The translations under genes were made by a program, and so were the position numbers. Positions 1 to 5,690 of a stretch of DNA of 9,051 nt are shown in pieces. The notes under the pieces were generated by a model. That model searched no databases. It was not told where the DNA came from and saw only the letters and a program-made list of their open reading frames with translations. The DNA is taken from the NCBI GenBank assembly GCA_013698435.1, contig JACCVA010000007.1, positions 1 to 9,051 of the forward strand, read 5' to 3'. The stretch's first letter is position 1. Each line of letters begins with the position of its first letter. This stretch comes from Nocardioidaceae bacterium (GTDB lineage Bacteria > Actinomycetota > Actinomycetes > Propionibacteriales > Nocardioidaceae).

Positions 1-1
1 C

Positions 2-739
2 GTGCGGCGAGCGCTGGCCGAAGGACCGCGGACGCGTTCGGAGTTGGCCACTGCACTTGGCCGGAGCAGCCGCTACCGGCACCTGCGCACCGTCGTCGCC
101 GAGGGTAATGACACCCTGCTCAAACCACTGACCTGGCAAGGGGACATGGGCCTGGGACCGGTCCGGGACGGCGAAGCCACGTTTCTGCGGCTCGACGACA
201 TCCCTGGTTGGGCTGGCATCCCCGACCTCGACGAAGCCGGGCCGGCCGTGATCACGGCGTACTTCCGAACCTACGGGCCGGCGACCGCGGACCGGGTGTA
301 CGACTGGTTTAGCAAGGGACTCGGAGGGAAGCGGCAGGCAATCAGCCGATGGCTCGACCAGCTCGATGAGCGGCTCGAGTCGATCACCATCGAAGGTGAC
401 AGCGTGCTGGTGCTTCAGGAGGACATCGACGACCTGCGGACGACGCCCGCCTCCACCGCCGTCCGACTGCTGCCGGGTCGTGATCCCTGGGTGATGGCTC
501 CCGGCACTTCGGACGCCCGCGTCGTGCCTCCCGTCCGCCGGGAAGCCGTGAGCCGGTCGGCAAACCTGGTGATCTCCGGTGGCGCCGTGGCCGGCACGTG
601 GACGCTGCGCAGTGAGCGCCTCAACGTCGTTTGGTTCAAGGAGTCCGGTCGAGTACCGCGGACCGCCCTCGACCAGGAAGTAGCGGCTCTGGCGAAGCTG
701 CTGGACCGTCCGCTCGACCCTGAGGTGGAGGTCGGGTGA
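2..739 (+). CDS. Winged-helix DNA-binding protein, HTH_42 / AlkZ-YcaQ-like family (5'-truncated)
   Basis: The visible 245 residues are the C-terminal part of a protein of the HTH_42 (winged helix DNA-binding domain) family, whose best-known members are the AlkZ and YcaQ DNA glycosylases that unhook interstrand crosslinks. Seen in the sequence: a helix-turn-helix-like stretch (residues about 8-30), the block AYFRTYGPATADRVYDWF typical of the second winged helix (about 86-103), and the family C-terminal block with LLPGRDPW, PPVRREAVSR, ISGGAVAGTW and a final helical tail. Family members are usually 350-400 aa, so 100 or more N-terminal residues lie before the window. The GTG at position 2 is probably an internal Val codon. 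The catalytic QxQ/QxD hairpin of true glycosylases would be in the missing part, so enzyme activity cannot be judged; many actinobacterial paralogues are uncharacterised. The next gene on this strand starts 300 bp later, so this is probably the end of its transcript. Confidence 0.85.
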   Translation: MRRALAEGPRTRSELATALGRSSRYRHLRTVVAEGNDTLLKPLTWQGDMGLGPVRDGEATFLRLDDIPGWAGIPDLDEAGPAVITAYFRTYGPATADRVYDWFSKGLGGKRQAISRWLDQLDERLESITIEGDSVLVLQEDIDDLRTTPASTAVRLLPGRDPWVMAPGTSDARVVPPVRREAVSRSANLVISGGAVAGTWTLRSERLNVVWFKESGRVPRTALDQEVAALAKLLDRPLDPEVEVG

Positions 740-809
740 AATGACAGGTACCTAGGTGCCGGCCGATGGTCTGGCCTCGATGTGCCCCACATAGACGGCC
801 GAATGGCAG

Positions 810-895
810 TGTCCGAGGGGGGACTTGAACCCCCATGCCCTAATACGGGCACTAGCACCTCAAGCTAGCGCGTCTACCTATTCCGCCACCCGGAC
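810..895 (-). tRNA. tRNA-Leu(GAG)
   Basis: Read on the minus strand, the gene starts GTCCGGG at 895 and pairs with CTCGGAC to form a 7-bp acceptor stem, with discriminator A at 810. The D-arm matches the bacterial class II pattern (GGCGGAATAGGTAGACGCG). The anticodon stem CTAGC/GCTAG encloses the loop TTGAGGT, giving anticodon GAG (plus-strand 859-861), which reads CUC and CUU leucine codons. A long variable arm (GCCC/GGGC with a 6-nt loop) confirms the leucine class. The T-arm is GGGGG-TTCAAGT-CCCCC. The CCA end is not encoded (the DNA after the discriminator reads CTG), so a CCA-adding enzyme must complete it. It stands alone, antisense to the space between the winged-helix and M20 genes. 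Confidence 0.97.
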
Positions 896-928
896 GTGGG
901 TGCCACCAAGATCGGTGAGCGACGCACC

Positions 929-934
929 ACGATA
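929..934 (-). promoter_or_regulatory. Candidate -10 box for tRNA-Leu
   Basis: TATCGT on the minus strand lies 33 nt before the tRNA 5' end and has the TANNNT pattern of actinobacterial housekeeping -10 boxes. It would give a 5' leader of roughly 25-28 nt for RNase P to remove. A weak TTCGAT is found 18 nt further upstream at the -35 position. No other TANNNT in the right orientation was noticed closer to the tRNA. This is a motif call only. Confidence 0.35.
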
Positions 935-945
935 GCAAAGCCCGG

Positions 946-968
946 GCCGCCGATCGAACGTCGGCGGC
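946..968. other. Perfect 8-bp stem-loop (tRNA promoter region)
   Basis: GCCGCCGA (946-953) and TCGGCGGC (961-968) are exact reverse complements separated by 7 nt. There is no T-run on either side, so a classical intrinsic terminator is not supported. It overlaps the predicted -35 region of the tRNA-Leu promoter. It could be a protein-binding dyad, a U-less terminator for read-through from the winged-helix gene, or chance in very GC-rich DNA. Confidence 0.4.
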
Positions 969-989
969 AAACGGCGGGCGCCGCGCGGG

Positions 990-1012
990 GCCCGGGTCGC
1001 ACCGACCCGGGC
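990..1012. other. Perfect 10-bp stem, 3-nt loop inverted repeat upstream of the M20 gene
   Basis: GCCCGGGTCG (990-999) and CGACCCGGGC (1003-1012) are exact reverse complements around the loop CAC. The dyad ends 16 nt before the proposed -10 box of the M20 gene, so it covers its -35 position, where an operator could act. The alternative is a strong GC-rich hairpin that ends transcripts reading through from the winged-helix gene on the plus strand; there is no U-tract after it (TGGGCTTG follows). Confidence 0.5.
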
Positions 1013-1028
1013 TGGGCTTGTGCTAGGG

Positions 1029-1034
1029 CATGAT
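1029..1034 (+). promoter_or_regulatory. Candidate -10 box of leaderless M20 transcript
   Basis: CATGAT ends exactly 6 nt before the ATG at 1041, the same distance as in other genes here, so transcription would begin at or next to the start codon. It matches TATAAT at four of six positions. An overlapping TAGGGC (1024-1029) is an alternative that would leave a leader of a few nucleotides. No recognisable -35 is present. Confidence 0.4.
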
Positions 1035-1040
1035 GAGCAG

Positions 1041-2345
1041 ATGAGCGAGTCCTATCGACCCGATGCCGAGGTCACCGACATCTGCCGCGAGCTCATCCGG
1101 ATCGACACCTCCAACTACGGCGACGACTCGGGGCCGGGAGAGCGAGTGGCGGCTGAGTACGTCGCCGGACTCCTGTCTGACGTAGGCATCGAGCCGCAGC
1201 TGTTCGAGCCGTCGCCGGGGCGTACGTCGGTGGTCGCGCACTGGGGCGACCCCAACGCCTCCGACCGGCTTCTCGTCCACGGTCACCTCGACGTCGTGCC
1301 CGCGGCGGTCGCGGACTGGAAGGTCGACCCTTTCGCTGCCGAGGTCGCCGACGGCTATGTCTGGGGACGCGGGGCGGTCGACATGAAGGACTTCGACGCG
1401 GCGATCCTGTCCGTCGTACGAGCCCGGGCCCGGGCCGGGACGCCGCCGCAGCGGGCGATCACACTGGCGTTCACGGCCGACGAGGAGGCCGGCAGCATCC
1501 AGGGCGCCCACCCGCTGGCCGACCAGCGACCCGAGTGGTTCGAGGGCGTCACCGAGGGGATCGGCGAGGTCGGTGGCTTCTCCGCGACCGTCAACGGCAA
1601 GCGGCTCTACCTGGTGGAGACGGCCGAGAAGGGCATCGCCTGGCTGCGGTTGCGGGCACACGGCACCGCCGGCCACGGGTCGATGCGCAACTCCGACAAC
1701 GCGGTGACCGCTCTCGCGGAGGCGGTTGCCGCCATCGGGCGACACGAGTGGCCGGTGCGGCTGACGCCTTCCATGGGGGCGCTGCTCGACGAGGTCGCCT
1801 CTTTGACGGGCTACGACAGCGTCGACGACAACGTGGACGCGCTGATCGAGCACTTCGGACCAGCCGCGAGGATGCTCGCGGCGGTCGTGCGCAACACCGC
1901 CAACCCGACGATGCTCGACTCCGGTTACAAGCACAACGTCATCCCGGGTGAGGCGACCGCGGCGATCGACGGCCGCTTCCTTCCCGGCTACGAGGAAGAG
2001 TTCTTCGCGACGCTGCGCTCGCTGCTCCCCGACAACGTCAGCTACGAGGTCCTCGTCCGCGACAAGGCGCTCGAGACGCCCTTCGACGGGGCGCTGGTCG
2101 AGGCGATGAAGGCGTCCCTGCTCGCCGAGGACCCGGACGCGACCGTGCTGCCCTTCTTGATGTCGGGAGGCACCGACGCGAAGGCCTGGAGCAAGCTCGG
2201 CATCCGCTGCTTCGGCTTCTCGCCGCTGCGGCTGCCGCCCGACCTCGACTTCACCGGGCTGTTCCACGGGGTCGACGAGCGGGTGCCGATCGACGCCCTG
2301 GAGTTCAGCGCCCGGGTGCTCGACGACTTCCTCGACCGGGCCTGA
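1041..2345 (+). CDS. M20 family metallopeptidase (M20/M25/M40 type)
   Basis: This 434-aa protein is a complete M20-family di-zinc amidohydrolase, probably cytoplasmic since no signal peptide is seen. Motifs in order: VHGHLDVVP with metal ligand H82 and catalytic-site D84; WGRGAVDMKD with metal-bridging D114; TADEEAG with general base E148 and ligand E149; the lid/dimerisation-domain segment GTAGHGSM near residue 210; a conserved SGGTDAK stretch; and C-terminal GLFHGVDERV, whose His is the last zinc ligand. All metal and catalytic residues are intact and the length is normal. The family includes dipeptidases, ArgE/DapE deacylases and carboxypeptidases, and the substrate cannot be told from sequence. 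A GTG at 1020 would add seven residues, but ATG 1041 is preferred because homologues of this type begin near MSES..PDAEV and a -10-like box sits 6 nt before it. It is monocistronic and converges on the DUF5703 gene. Confidence 0.93.
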   Translation: MSESYRPDAEVTDICRELIRIDTSNYGDDSGPGERVAAEYVAGLLSDVGIEPQLFEPSPGRTSVVAHWGDPNASDRLLVHGHLDVVPAAVADWKVDPFAAEVADGYVWGRGAVDMKDFDAAILSVVRARARAGTPPQRAITLAFTADEEAGSIQGAHPLADQRPEWFEGVTEGIGEVGGFSATVNGKRLYLVETAEKGIAWLRLRAHGTAGHGSMRNSDNAVTALAEAVAAIGRHEWPVRLTPSMGALLDEVASLTGYDSVDDNVDALIEHFGPAARMLAAVVRNTANPTMLDSGYKHNVIPGEATAAIDGRFLPGYEEEFFATLRSLLPDNVSYEVLVRDKALETPFDGALVEAMKASLLAEDPDATVLPFLMSGGTDAKAWSKLGIRCFGFSPLRLPPDLDFTGLFHGVDERVPIDALEFSARVLDDFLDRA

Positions 2346-2375
2346 GCCGTCGGGCGCCCTAGCCCGCGGGGGAGT

Positions 2376-2387
2376 CGGCGTACGCCG
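2376..2387. repeat. 12-bp perfect palindrome
   Basis: CGGCGTACGCCG is its own reverse complement. It lies 31 bp after the M20 stop codon, in the space between two convergent genes, and follows a weaker 5-bp inverted repeat (CGGGC 2351-2355 with GCCCG 2362-2366). It may contribute to termination of the M20 transcript, but there is no T-run and the palindrome has little room for a loop. Confidence 0.35.
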
Positions 2388-2397
2388 TGGGGGAAGC

Positions 2398-2498
2398 AAC
2401 GCCAGCGCCGGCAGGTGAACAAGGCAGATGCACTGTCCCCAACGCAGATCTGCCATGTCCACAAGCCATCTGCATTGTGCACATGGCAAACGCCAGCG
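2398..2498. repeat. Small palindromic repeat element between convergent genes
   Basis: This non-coding stretch differs from its surroundings by lower GC and dense symmetry. It holds three degenerate direct repeats starting at 2426, 2448 and 2468 (best pair ATCTGCCATGTCCACAAGCC and ATCTGCATTGTGCACATGGC, 15 of 20 identical). It also has a perfect 10-bp palindrome GCAGATCTGC at 2444-2453, and an inverted repeat TGCCATGTCCACA (2451-2463) with TGTGCACATGGCA (2476-2488) that pairs at 12 of 13 positions around a 12-nt loop. A 10-bp direct repeat, AACGCCAGCG, flanks the whole at 2398-2407 and 2489-2498. Possible readings are a bidirectional transcription terminator, a short non-autonomous mobile or REP-like element with a target duplication, or a regulator-binding array. 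No coding sequence is credible here. Confidence 0.5.
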
Positions 2499-2530
2499 AC
2501 GAGTGAGGTATGCCGGCGACGCGGGGCGCG

Positions 2531-2737
2531 TCAGACCCGCGGGCGGAAGTCGGCGTGGAAGGTGGGGCGCACGCGAAGGATCTTGCGACGCAGCTCGACC
2601 TTGCGGCTGCCGTCGGGGTAGAGGCGCAGCCGAGCAAGCTCCCAGCCGCCGTACTCGGCGTGGTCGACCAGCAGCCGACGCACCGCGGACCGGGAGATGG
2701 TGCGGGGGAGCGAAAAACGCTGGAACTCGTACTCCAT
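2531..2737 (-). CDS. Small DUF5703-like actinobacterial protein
   Basis: This 68-aa protein begins MEYEFQRFSLPR and contains the stretch AEYGGWELARLRLYPDGSRKV followed by a basic LRRKILR. I recognise that pattern from the DUF5703 family of small conserved actinobacterial proteins of unknown function. It is soluble-looking, rich in Arg and aromatic residues, with no signal peptide or membrane segment. ATG at 2737 is chosen because homologues begin with this MEYEF-like sequence; an upstream in-frame ATG at 2779 would add 14 dissimilar residues and run through the promoter of the divergent GH15 gene. An AGGGG (minus strand, plus coordinates 2743-2747) may be its ribosome binding site. The start codons of this gene and GH15 are only 45 bp apart, so their promoters overlap or abut. 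Function unknown. Confidence 0.78.
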   Translation of the reverse strand: MEYEFQRFSLPRTISRSAVRRLLVDHAEYGGWELARLRLYPDGSRKVELRRKILRVRPTFHADFRPRV

Positions 2738-2770
2738 ACGGCCCCTATGGTGGCACACGCCTTTGTCTCC

Positions 2771-2776
2771 TACCCT
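2771..2776 (+). promoter_or_regulatory. -10 box of leaderless GH15 transcript
   Basis: TACCCT fits TANNNT and ends exactly 6 nt before the ATG at 2783 (spacer CACACC). There is no Shine-Dalgarno sequence before the ATG, as expected for a leaderless mRNA. No clear -35 hexamer was found at 16-18 bp spacing. Confidence 0.55.
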
Positions 2777-2782
2777 CACACC

Positions 2783-4624
2783 ATGGCTCTGCCGATCGAG
2801 GACTATGCGCTGCTCGGCGACACCGGCACCTGCGCCCTGGTCGGGCTGGACGGTTCCATCGACTGGCTATGCCTGCCGCGGTTCGACTCGCAGGCCTGCT
2901 TCGCCGCGCTGCTCGGCACACCCGACCATGGCCGCTGGCTGCTGGGACCTGTCGAGGAGGCTCGGTCGAGCCGTCGCTACGTCGGCAACACCTTCGTGCT
3001 CGAGACCACCCACACCACCGACTCGGGCGTCGTCAAGGTGATCGACGTGATGCCGATCGGCGACGGGCGTGCCGACGTCGTACGCCGCATCGAGGGTGTC
3101 GAGGGCACGGTCGCGATGCGGCACGAGTGGGTGGTCCGCTTCGGGTACGGCAAGATCTGGCCCTGGGTGACGCGGCGAGAAGACGACGAGGGGCGCCCCA
3201 TCATCTCCGCCATCGCGGGTCCCGACATGCTCGTGGTGCGCGGGTCCCGCCTACCGAAGGCGGAGGACGGCCGGCACGTCGACGAGTTCGAGGTCGGTGC
3301 GGGAGACACGCTGACGTTCTCCACGACCTGGTTCAAATCCCACCATCCGGTGCCACCGATGCTCGACGTCGACAAGCGCCTCGCCGAGACGACAGAGCTC
3401 AGCGAGCGCTGGGCGGAGCGCTGCAGCTACGACGGCCCCTATCGGGAGGAGGTGGTGCGCTCCCTGCTGGTGCTCCGCCTGCTCACCCACGGCGGCACCG
3501 GTGGCATCGTGGCGGCGCCGACCACGTCGCTGCCGGAGACGTTCGGCGGCTCGCGCAACTGGGACTACCGCTTCTGCTGGTTACGCGACGCCTCGCTCAC
3601 GCTCGAGGCGCTGCTCACCACCGGCTACCAGGACGAGGCACGGCTGTGGCGCAACTGGCTGCTCCGGGCCATCGCCGGCGACCCCAAGGACCTTCAGATC
3701 ATGTACGCCGTCGACGGCGCGCGTGACCTCCCCGAGCGTGAGCTGGAACACCTGCCCGGGTACGCCGACTCACGCCCGGTGCGGATCGGCAACGGCGCCG
3801 TCTGCCAGCGCCAGACCGACGTTCTCGGTGAGGTGCTCATCGCCCTCGAGCTGGCGCGCACCGGAGGGTTGAAGGAGGACCGCCACACGTGGTCCCTTCA
3901 GCGGGCCATCGTCAACCAGCTGTGCGAGACCTGGCAGGAGCCGGACAACGGCCTGTGGGAGATCCGCGGACCCCGGCGCCGTTTCACCCACTCCCGGGTG
4001 ATGGTGTGGGCGGCCTTCGACCGAGCCATCAACGGAGTCGAACGGCAACGGCTCGAGGGCGACGTCGACCGCTGGCGCAAGGTCCGCGACCAGGTACGCG
4101 AAGAGGTTCTCGAGCACGGTTTCGACGCCGAGCGCAACACGTTCGTCCAGCACTACGACACTCGTGAGGTCGACGCGTCCCTGCTCGTGATCCCTCTTGT
4201 CGGATTCCTCCCTGGCGACGACCCACGAGTGCTCGGCACGATCCAGGCGGTCGAGGAGGACCTGATCCGCGACGGCCTGGTGATGCGCTACCGCACCGAG
4301 ACCGGGGTCGACGGGCTCGACGGTGACGAGCACCCGTTCATCGCGTGCTCGTTCTGGCTGGTGTCGGCGTACGCCAGAGCCGGTCGCGTCGACGAGGCGC
4401 ACGCCCTGATGCGCCGCCTGATGGACCTGTGCAACGACGTCGGGTTGCTGTCGGAGGAGTACGACCCCGGCGAGAACCGGATGGTCGGCAACTTCCCGCA
4501 GGCGTTCTCCCATCTCGCGCTCGTCGGGGCGGCGTTCGGGCTCAGCCAGGCGACGCAGGACTGCGACGTCAACGACCCGGGCATGACGATGAGCGGCGGC
4601 GAGGCGCTGACCGACGACGACTGA
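2783..4624 (+). CDS. Glycoside hydrolase family 15 protein (trehalase/glucoamylase-like)
   Basis: This 613-aa protein has the two-part layout of bacterial GH15 enzymes: an N-terminal beta-rich, trehalase-like domain (about 1-200, starting IEDYALLGDTGTCALVGLDG and SIDWLCLPRFDS) and a catalytic alpha-barrel (about 220-595). Landmarks are NWDYRFCWLRDAS (259-271, subsite -1), GLWEIRG with likely general acid E393, THSRVMVWAAFDRA, LLSEEYDP with the likely general base at E558 or E559, and NFPQAFSHLALV near the end. GH15 enzymes are inverting glucosidases. Closely built mycobacterial proteins hydrolyse trehalose to two glucoses, so trehalase is a reasonable guess, but glucoamylase or another alpha-glucoside activity is possible. 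No signal peptide is seen, so it is probably cytoplasmic. ATG 2783 is chosen for its homology start and its -10 box; upstream in-frame starts would add about 90 unrelated residues. It ends with an acidic tail (TDDD), 6 bp from the convergent aldo/keto reductase. Confidence 0.92.
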   Translation: MALPIEDYALLGDTGTCALVGLDGSIDWLCLPRFDSQACFAALLGTPDHGRWLLGPVEEARSSRRYVGNTFVLETTHTTDSGVVKVIDVMPIGDGRADVVRRIEGVEGTVAMRHEWVVRFGYGKIWPWVTRREDDEGRPIISAIAGPDMLVVRGSRLPKAEDGRHVDEFEVGAGDTLTFSTTWFKSHHPVPPMLDVDKRLAETTELSERWAERCSYDGPYREEVVRSLLVLRLLTHGGTGGIVAAPTTSLPETFGGSRNWDYRFCWLRDASLTLEALLTTGYQDEARLWRNWLLRAIAGDPKDLQIMYAVDGARDLPERELEHLPGYADSRPVRIGNGAVCQRQTDVLGEVLIALELARTGGLKEDRHTWSLQRAIVNQLCETWQEPDNGLWEIRGPRRRFTHSRVMVWAAFDRAINGVERQRLEGDVDRWRKVRDQVREEVLEHGFDAERNTFVQHYDTREVDASLLVIPLVGFLPGDDPRVLGTIQAVEEDLIRDGLVMRYRTETGVDGLDGDEHPFIACSFWLVSAYARAGRVDEAHALMRRLMDLCNDVGLLSEEYDPGENRMVGNFPQAFSHLALVGAAFGLSQATQDCDVNDPGMTMSGGEALTDDD

Positions 4625-4630
4625 CCCGCG

Positions 4631-5602
4631 TCAGATCTCGGGGTAGCCGATCGGCGGTGCCGACACGTCGTCGAGCGCATCGAGGATCTCGTCGGGCAAG
4701 GTGTGGTCCTCGACGCTGAGACAGCCCACGAGCTGGGCCGTGGTGCGGGCGCCGACGATCGGGGCCACCACTCCCGGCTGGTCGCGCACCCATGCCAGCG
4801 CCACCTGCACCGGCGACAGCTCCAAACCTTCGGCGGCGCGCACCACCGCCTCGACGACCTGAGCCGAGCTCGGGTTGAGGTGCGCGCCGACGTAGCGCTC
4901 GAAGACGCTGGAGGCCGCTCGCGAACCGGCAGGTACGCCGGTGCGGTACTTGCCCGACAGGACGCCCCGCCCGAGCGGCGCCCACGGCAGCAGACCGAGC
5001 CCGAGCGCCTCGGTCGCCGGCACGACCTCGCGCTCGACGCCACGCTCGAGGAGGGAGTACTCGACCTGCGTGGAGGCCAGCCGAGCACGGCCCGGAGCCG
5101 CGAGCTGGTGTGCTGCTGCCCATGCGGTCTGCCAGCCGGCGTAGTTGGAGACGCCGACATAGCGCGCCCGACCCGAGGCCACGGCGGCGTCCAGCGCGCT
5201 CAGGGTCTCGTCGAGCGGGACCGCGTCGGACCAGCGGTGCAGCTGCCACAGGTCGACGTGGTCGGTGCCGAGCCGCTCGAGAGACTCGTCGAGGGTGCGC
5301 AGCAGCGCCCGCCGGGACACGTCGACGTTGCCCTCGCCCCGGGCCCGCCGGTCGACGCCGGCCTTGGTGGCGATCACGAGCTCGCCGCGGTCGACATCGG
5401 TGGCCAGCAGTTTGCCGAGCACCCGCTCGCTCGCCCCGTCGCCGTACCCGGCACCGGTGTCGACGAGCGTGCCTCCCGCGTCGACGAACGCCTTGAGCTG
5501 GTCGGCCGCCTCGTGCTCATCGGTCTCGGTGCCCCAGGTCAGCGTCCCGAGACCAAGGCGGGAGACCTGCAGACCGGTCTCGCCGAGGTAGCGGTGCAGC
5601 AT
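4631..5602 (-). CDS. Aldo/keto reductase
   Basis: This 323-aa protein is a cytoplasmic NAD(P)H-dependent oxidoreductase of the aldo/keto reductase (TIM barrel) superfamily. It starts MLHRYLGETGLQVSRLGLG, the usual first strand of bacterial AKRs. The catalytic tetrad is complete: D48 and Y53 (VDTGAGYGDGASE), K80 (IATKAG) and H122 (DLWQLHRW). The cofactor-side motifs GVSNY and, near the C-terminus, VAPIVGART for the nucleotide phosphate are present. Length is normal. The physiological substrate is unknown; such proteins often reduce aldehydes, ketones or sugars. It is divergently transcribed from the F420-dependent oxidoreductase across an 88-bp region, so the two redox genes might be regulated together, though no shared operator is visible. 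Its 3' end is 6 bp from the GH15 stop codon, leaving no space for separate terminators. Confidence 0.94.
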   Translation of the reverse strand: MLHRYLGETGLQVSRLGLGTLTWGTETDEHEAADQLKAFVDAGGTLVDTGAGYGDGASERVLGKLLATDVDRGELVIATKAGVDRRARGEGNVDVSRRALLRTLDESLERLGTDHVDLWQLHRWSDAVPLDETLSALDAAVASGRARYVGVSNYAGWQTAWAAAHQLAAPGRARLASTQVEYSLLERGVEREVVPATEALGLGLLPWAPLGRGVLSGKYRTGVPAGSRAASSVFERYVGAHLNPSSAQVVEAVVRAAEGLELSPVQVALAWVRDQPGVVAPIVGARTTAQLVGCLSVEDHTLPDEILDALDDVSAPPIGYPEI

Positions 5603-5609
5603 GCGCCCG

Positions 5610-5615
5610 AGAGTA
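5610..5615 (-). promoter_or_regulatory. -10 box of aldo/keto reductase gene
   Basis: On the minus strand TACTCT ends 7 nt before the ATG at 5602, and a -35-like TCGACC lies 16 nt upstream of it (plus coordinates 5632-5637). This is the only promoter in the window where both boxes look plausible. The distance implies a leaderless or nearly leaderless mRNA. Confidence 0.55.
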
Positions 5616-5678
5616 GTGCACCGGTCTGCGCGGTCGAGGCGCCGTCGGCGCGGCTGCGGCGCCCCCCGTGCGGCCCGC

Positions 5679-5684
5679 TACGGT
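5679..5684 (+). promoter_or_regulatory. -10 box of leaderless F420 oxidoreductase transcript
   Basis: TACGGT (TANNNT) ends exactly 6 nt before the GTG at 5691 (spacer CGCAGC). No Shine-Dalgarno sequence and no clear -35 box are seen. It would drive the two-gene unit with uppP. Confidence 0.55.
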
Positions 5685-5690
5685 CGCAGC

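Noticed and set aside
780..792. ATGTG-CCC-CACAT hairpin as terminator for the tRNA
   Set aside because: The stem is only 5 bp with no T-run on the minus strand, too weak to call.
810..895. tRNA-Leu as an integration (att) site for a mobile element
   Set aside because: The 3' end of the tRNA is not repeated elsewhere in the window and no integrase gene is present.
1020..1040. GTG at 1020 as the M20 start codon
   Set aside because: It would add seven non-conserved residues and place the -10-like boxes inside the coding sequence.
2426..2487. Possible mini CRISPR array from three repeats
   Set aside because: The units are degenerate, nearly adjacent and without spacers of constant length, and there are no cas genes.
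1023..2489. Long open frame on the minus strand, antisense to the M20 gene (about 488 codons)
   Set aside because: It is Arg/Val/Asp-rich with no recognisable domain, and it lies opposite a gene with all catalytic motifs intact. Such frames are common in high-GC DNA.
2428..3726. 432-codon plus-strand frame overlapping the start of the GH15 gene
   Set aside because: It is in a different frame from GH15 and extremely Arg-rich. It crosses the repeat element, the DUF5703 gene and the GH15 promoter.
5601..5690. Extended N-terminus of the F420-dependent oxidoreductase
   Set aside because: The 30 extra residues are Arg-rich and unlike the family start. They would run through the divergent promoters.
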